Source of the DNA: an uncultured Lachnospira sp.
GTDB taxonomy: Bacteria; Bacillota; Clostridia; Lachnospirales; Lachnospiraceae
Reading direction: 5' to 3'
DNA: 15,408 bases
Assembly (NCBI GenBank): GCA_947169835.1
Contig: CAMVRH010000006.1
Span: forward strand, 1-15,408
In this document: positions 15,012 to 15,408 of the stretch, piece by piece
Layout of the letters: each line of letters begins with the position of its first letter
Position numbering within the stretch: position 1 is the stretch's first letter
Translations under genes and position numbers: made by a program
Notes under the pieces: generated by a model
Seen by the model: only the letters and a program-made list of their open reading frames with translations
What the model was told of the DNA's origin: nothing
The model's database searches: none

Positions 15012-15408
15012 GCTTATATTCATTACAACGATAACCCGTTCAACCTCGACACAGGTGATTGTGTGATCAGAGCCATAAGTACAGCTCTTGGCTACAACTG
15101 GTTTATGGTACACGACGAGCTCTCCTTCCTTTCCCGTAAGATGGCTGATATGCCTTCTTCTAACCGAGTTTGGAAGCAGTATCTATACGACAAGGGATTT
15201 AAAGAGTATCAAGCTCAGAACACTTGCCCTAACTGTCTTACTGTAGAGAGGTTCTGCAGGCAGCATCCGAAAGGGCGCTTCGTTCTCTCAACAGCGGAGT
15301 ACACTAAAGCAAGAGACAACTTAATAGTAACAGGCACACACGTAGTAGCTGTCATAGATGGTGATTACTACGATACATGGGATAGTGGAGCAGACGTTCC
15401 GCTATCCT
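15009..15408 (+). CDS. Papain-like cysteine peptidase candidate, N-terminal 133 residues (3' end cut by window)
   Basis: The frame is open from ATG 15009 to the right edge. The N-terminus contains DTGDCVIRAISTALGYNW, in which Cys18 begins a helix as in papain-fold enzymes. The later segment GTHVVAVIDGDYYDTWDSG supplies His111 at the start of a strand and Asp122 or Asp125 on the next, giving a Cys-His-Asp order typical of the papain fold. Similar proteins are known to me from Clostridia phages and plasmids, generally annotated only as putative cysteine peptidases or hypothetical. A CPNC pair (Cys73, Cys76) lies between, perhaps coincidental. There is no signal peptide. Position between tail and presumed lysis genes fits a wall peptidase, processing enzyme or host-directed enzyme; none is shown. 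The C-terminus is missing. Confidence 0.75.
   Translation, partial: MAYIHYNDNPFNLDTGDCVIRAISTALGYNWFMVHDELSFLSRKMADMPSSNRVWKQYLYDKGFKEYQAQNTCPNCLTVERFCRQHPKGRFVLSTAEYTKARDNLIVTGTHVVAVIDGDYYDTWDSGADVPLS

Overview
The window is a continuous stretch of the tail and host-recognition module of a long-tailed phage or prophage (siphophage type) of a Gram-positive host. All genes read on the + strand and are packed with overlaps or gaps of 3 to 73 bases, almost all with strong AGGAGG-like ribosome binding sites. Base composition is low to moderate GC. The protein families (Dit-like distal tail protein, Gp37-like hub protein, TMP ending with a typical C-terminal tail, modular receptor-binding proteins) resemble those of phages of gut or rumen Clostridia, probably Lachnospiraceae. 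The host assignment is inferred from remembered family resemblance, not from a search. Whether this is a free phage or a prophage cannot be decided here: no integrase, attachment site or bacterial flank is present.

Layout: (1) 1-6104, the 3' part of a very large tape-measure gene, cut by the left edge; (2) 6097-7917, a distal tail (Dit) protein carrying an apparent six-bladed Kelch beta-propeller in its C-terminal domain; (3) 7923-9044, a Gp37-like tail hub/adaptor protein; (4) 9044-11170, a long fibre or baseplate protein with eight 11-residue repeats and nineteen Ala/Ser/Thr heptads; (5) 11186-11371, a 61-residue protein sharing its C-terminal motif with gene 4; (6) 11390-13777, a modular receptor-binding protein with three carbohydrate-binding-like segments; (7) 13781-14407, a small protein of unknown function whose frame probably once continued, or still continues by frameshifting, to 14466; (8) 14482-14982, a small protein made of two copies of one domain plus a Pro-Glu tail; (9) 15009 to the right edge, the start of a papain-like cysteine peptidase candidate.

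Together the genes follow the usual tail order: the tape measure sets tail length, Dit closes the tube end, the hub joins Dit to the fibres, and the following genes supply fibres and tips that contact the cell. The last genes probably lead into a lysis region beyond the right edge. The most notable points are the AT-rich Kelch insertion in Dit, the likely frameshift at the end of gene 7, the shared C-terminal motif of genes 4 and 5, and the peptidase-like gene at the right edge. No RNA gene, CRISPR array, insertion sequence, terminator or internal promoter was found, and no stretch over 300 bases lacks a gene.
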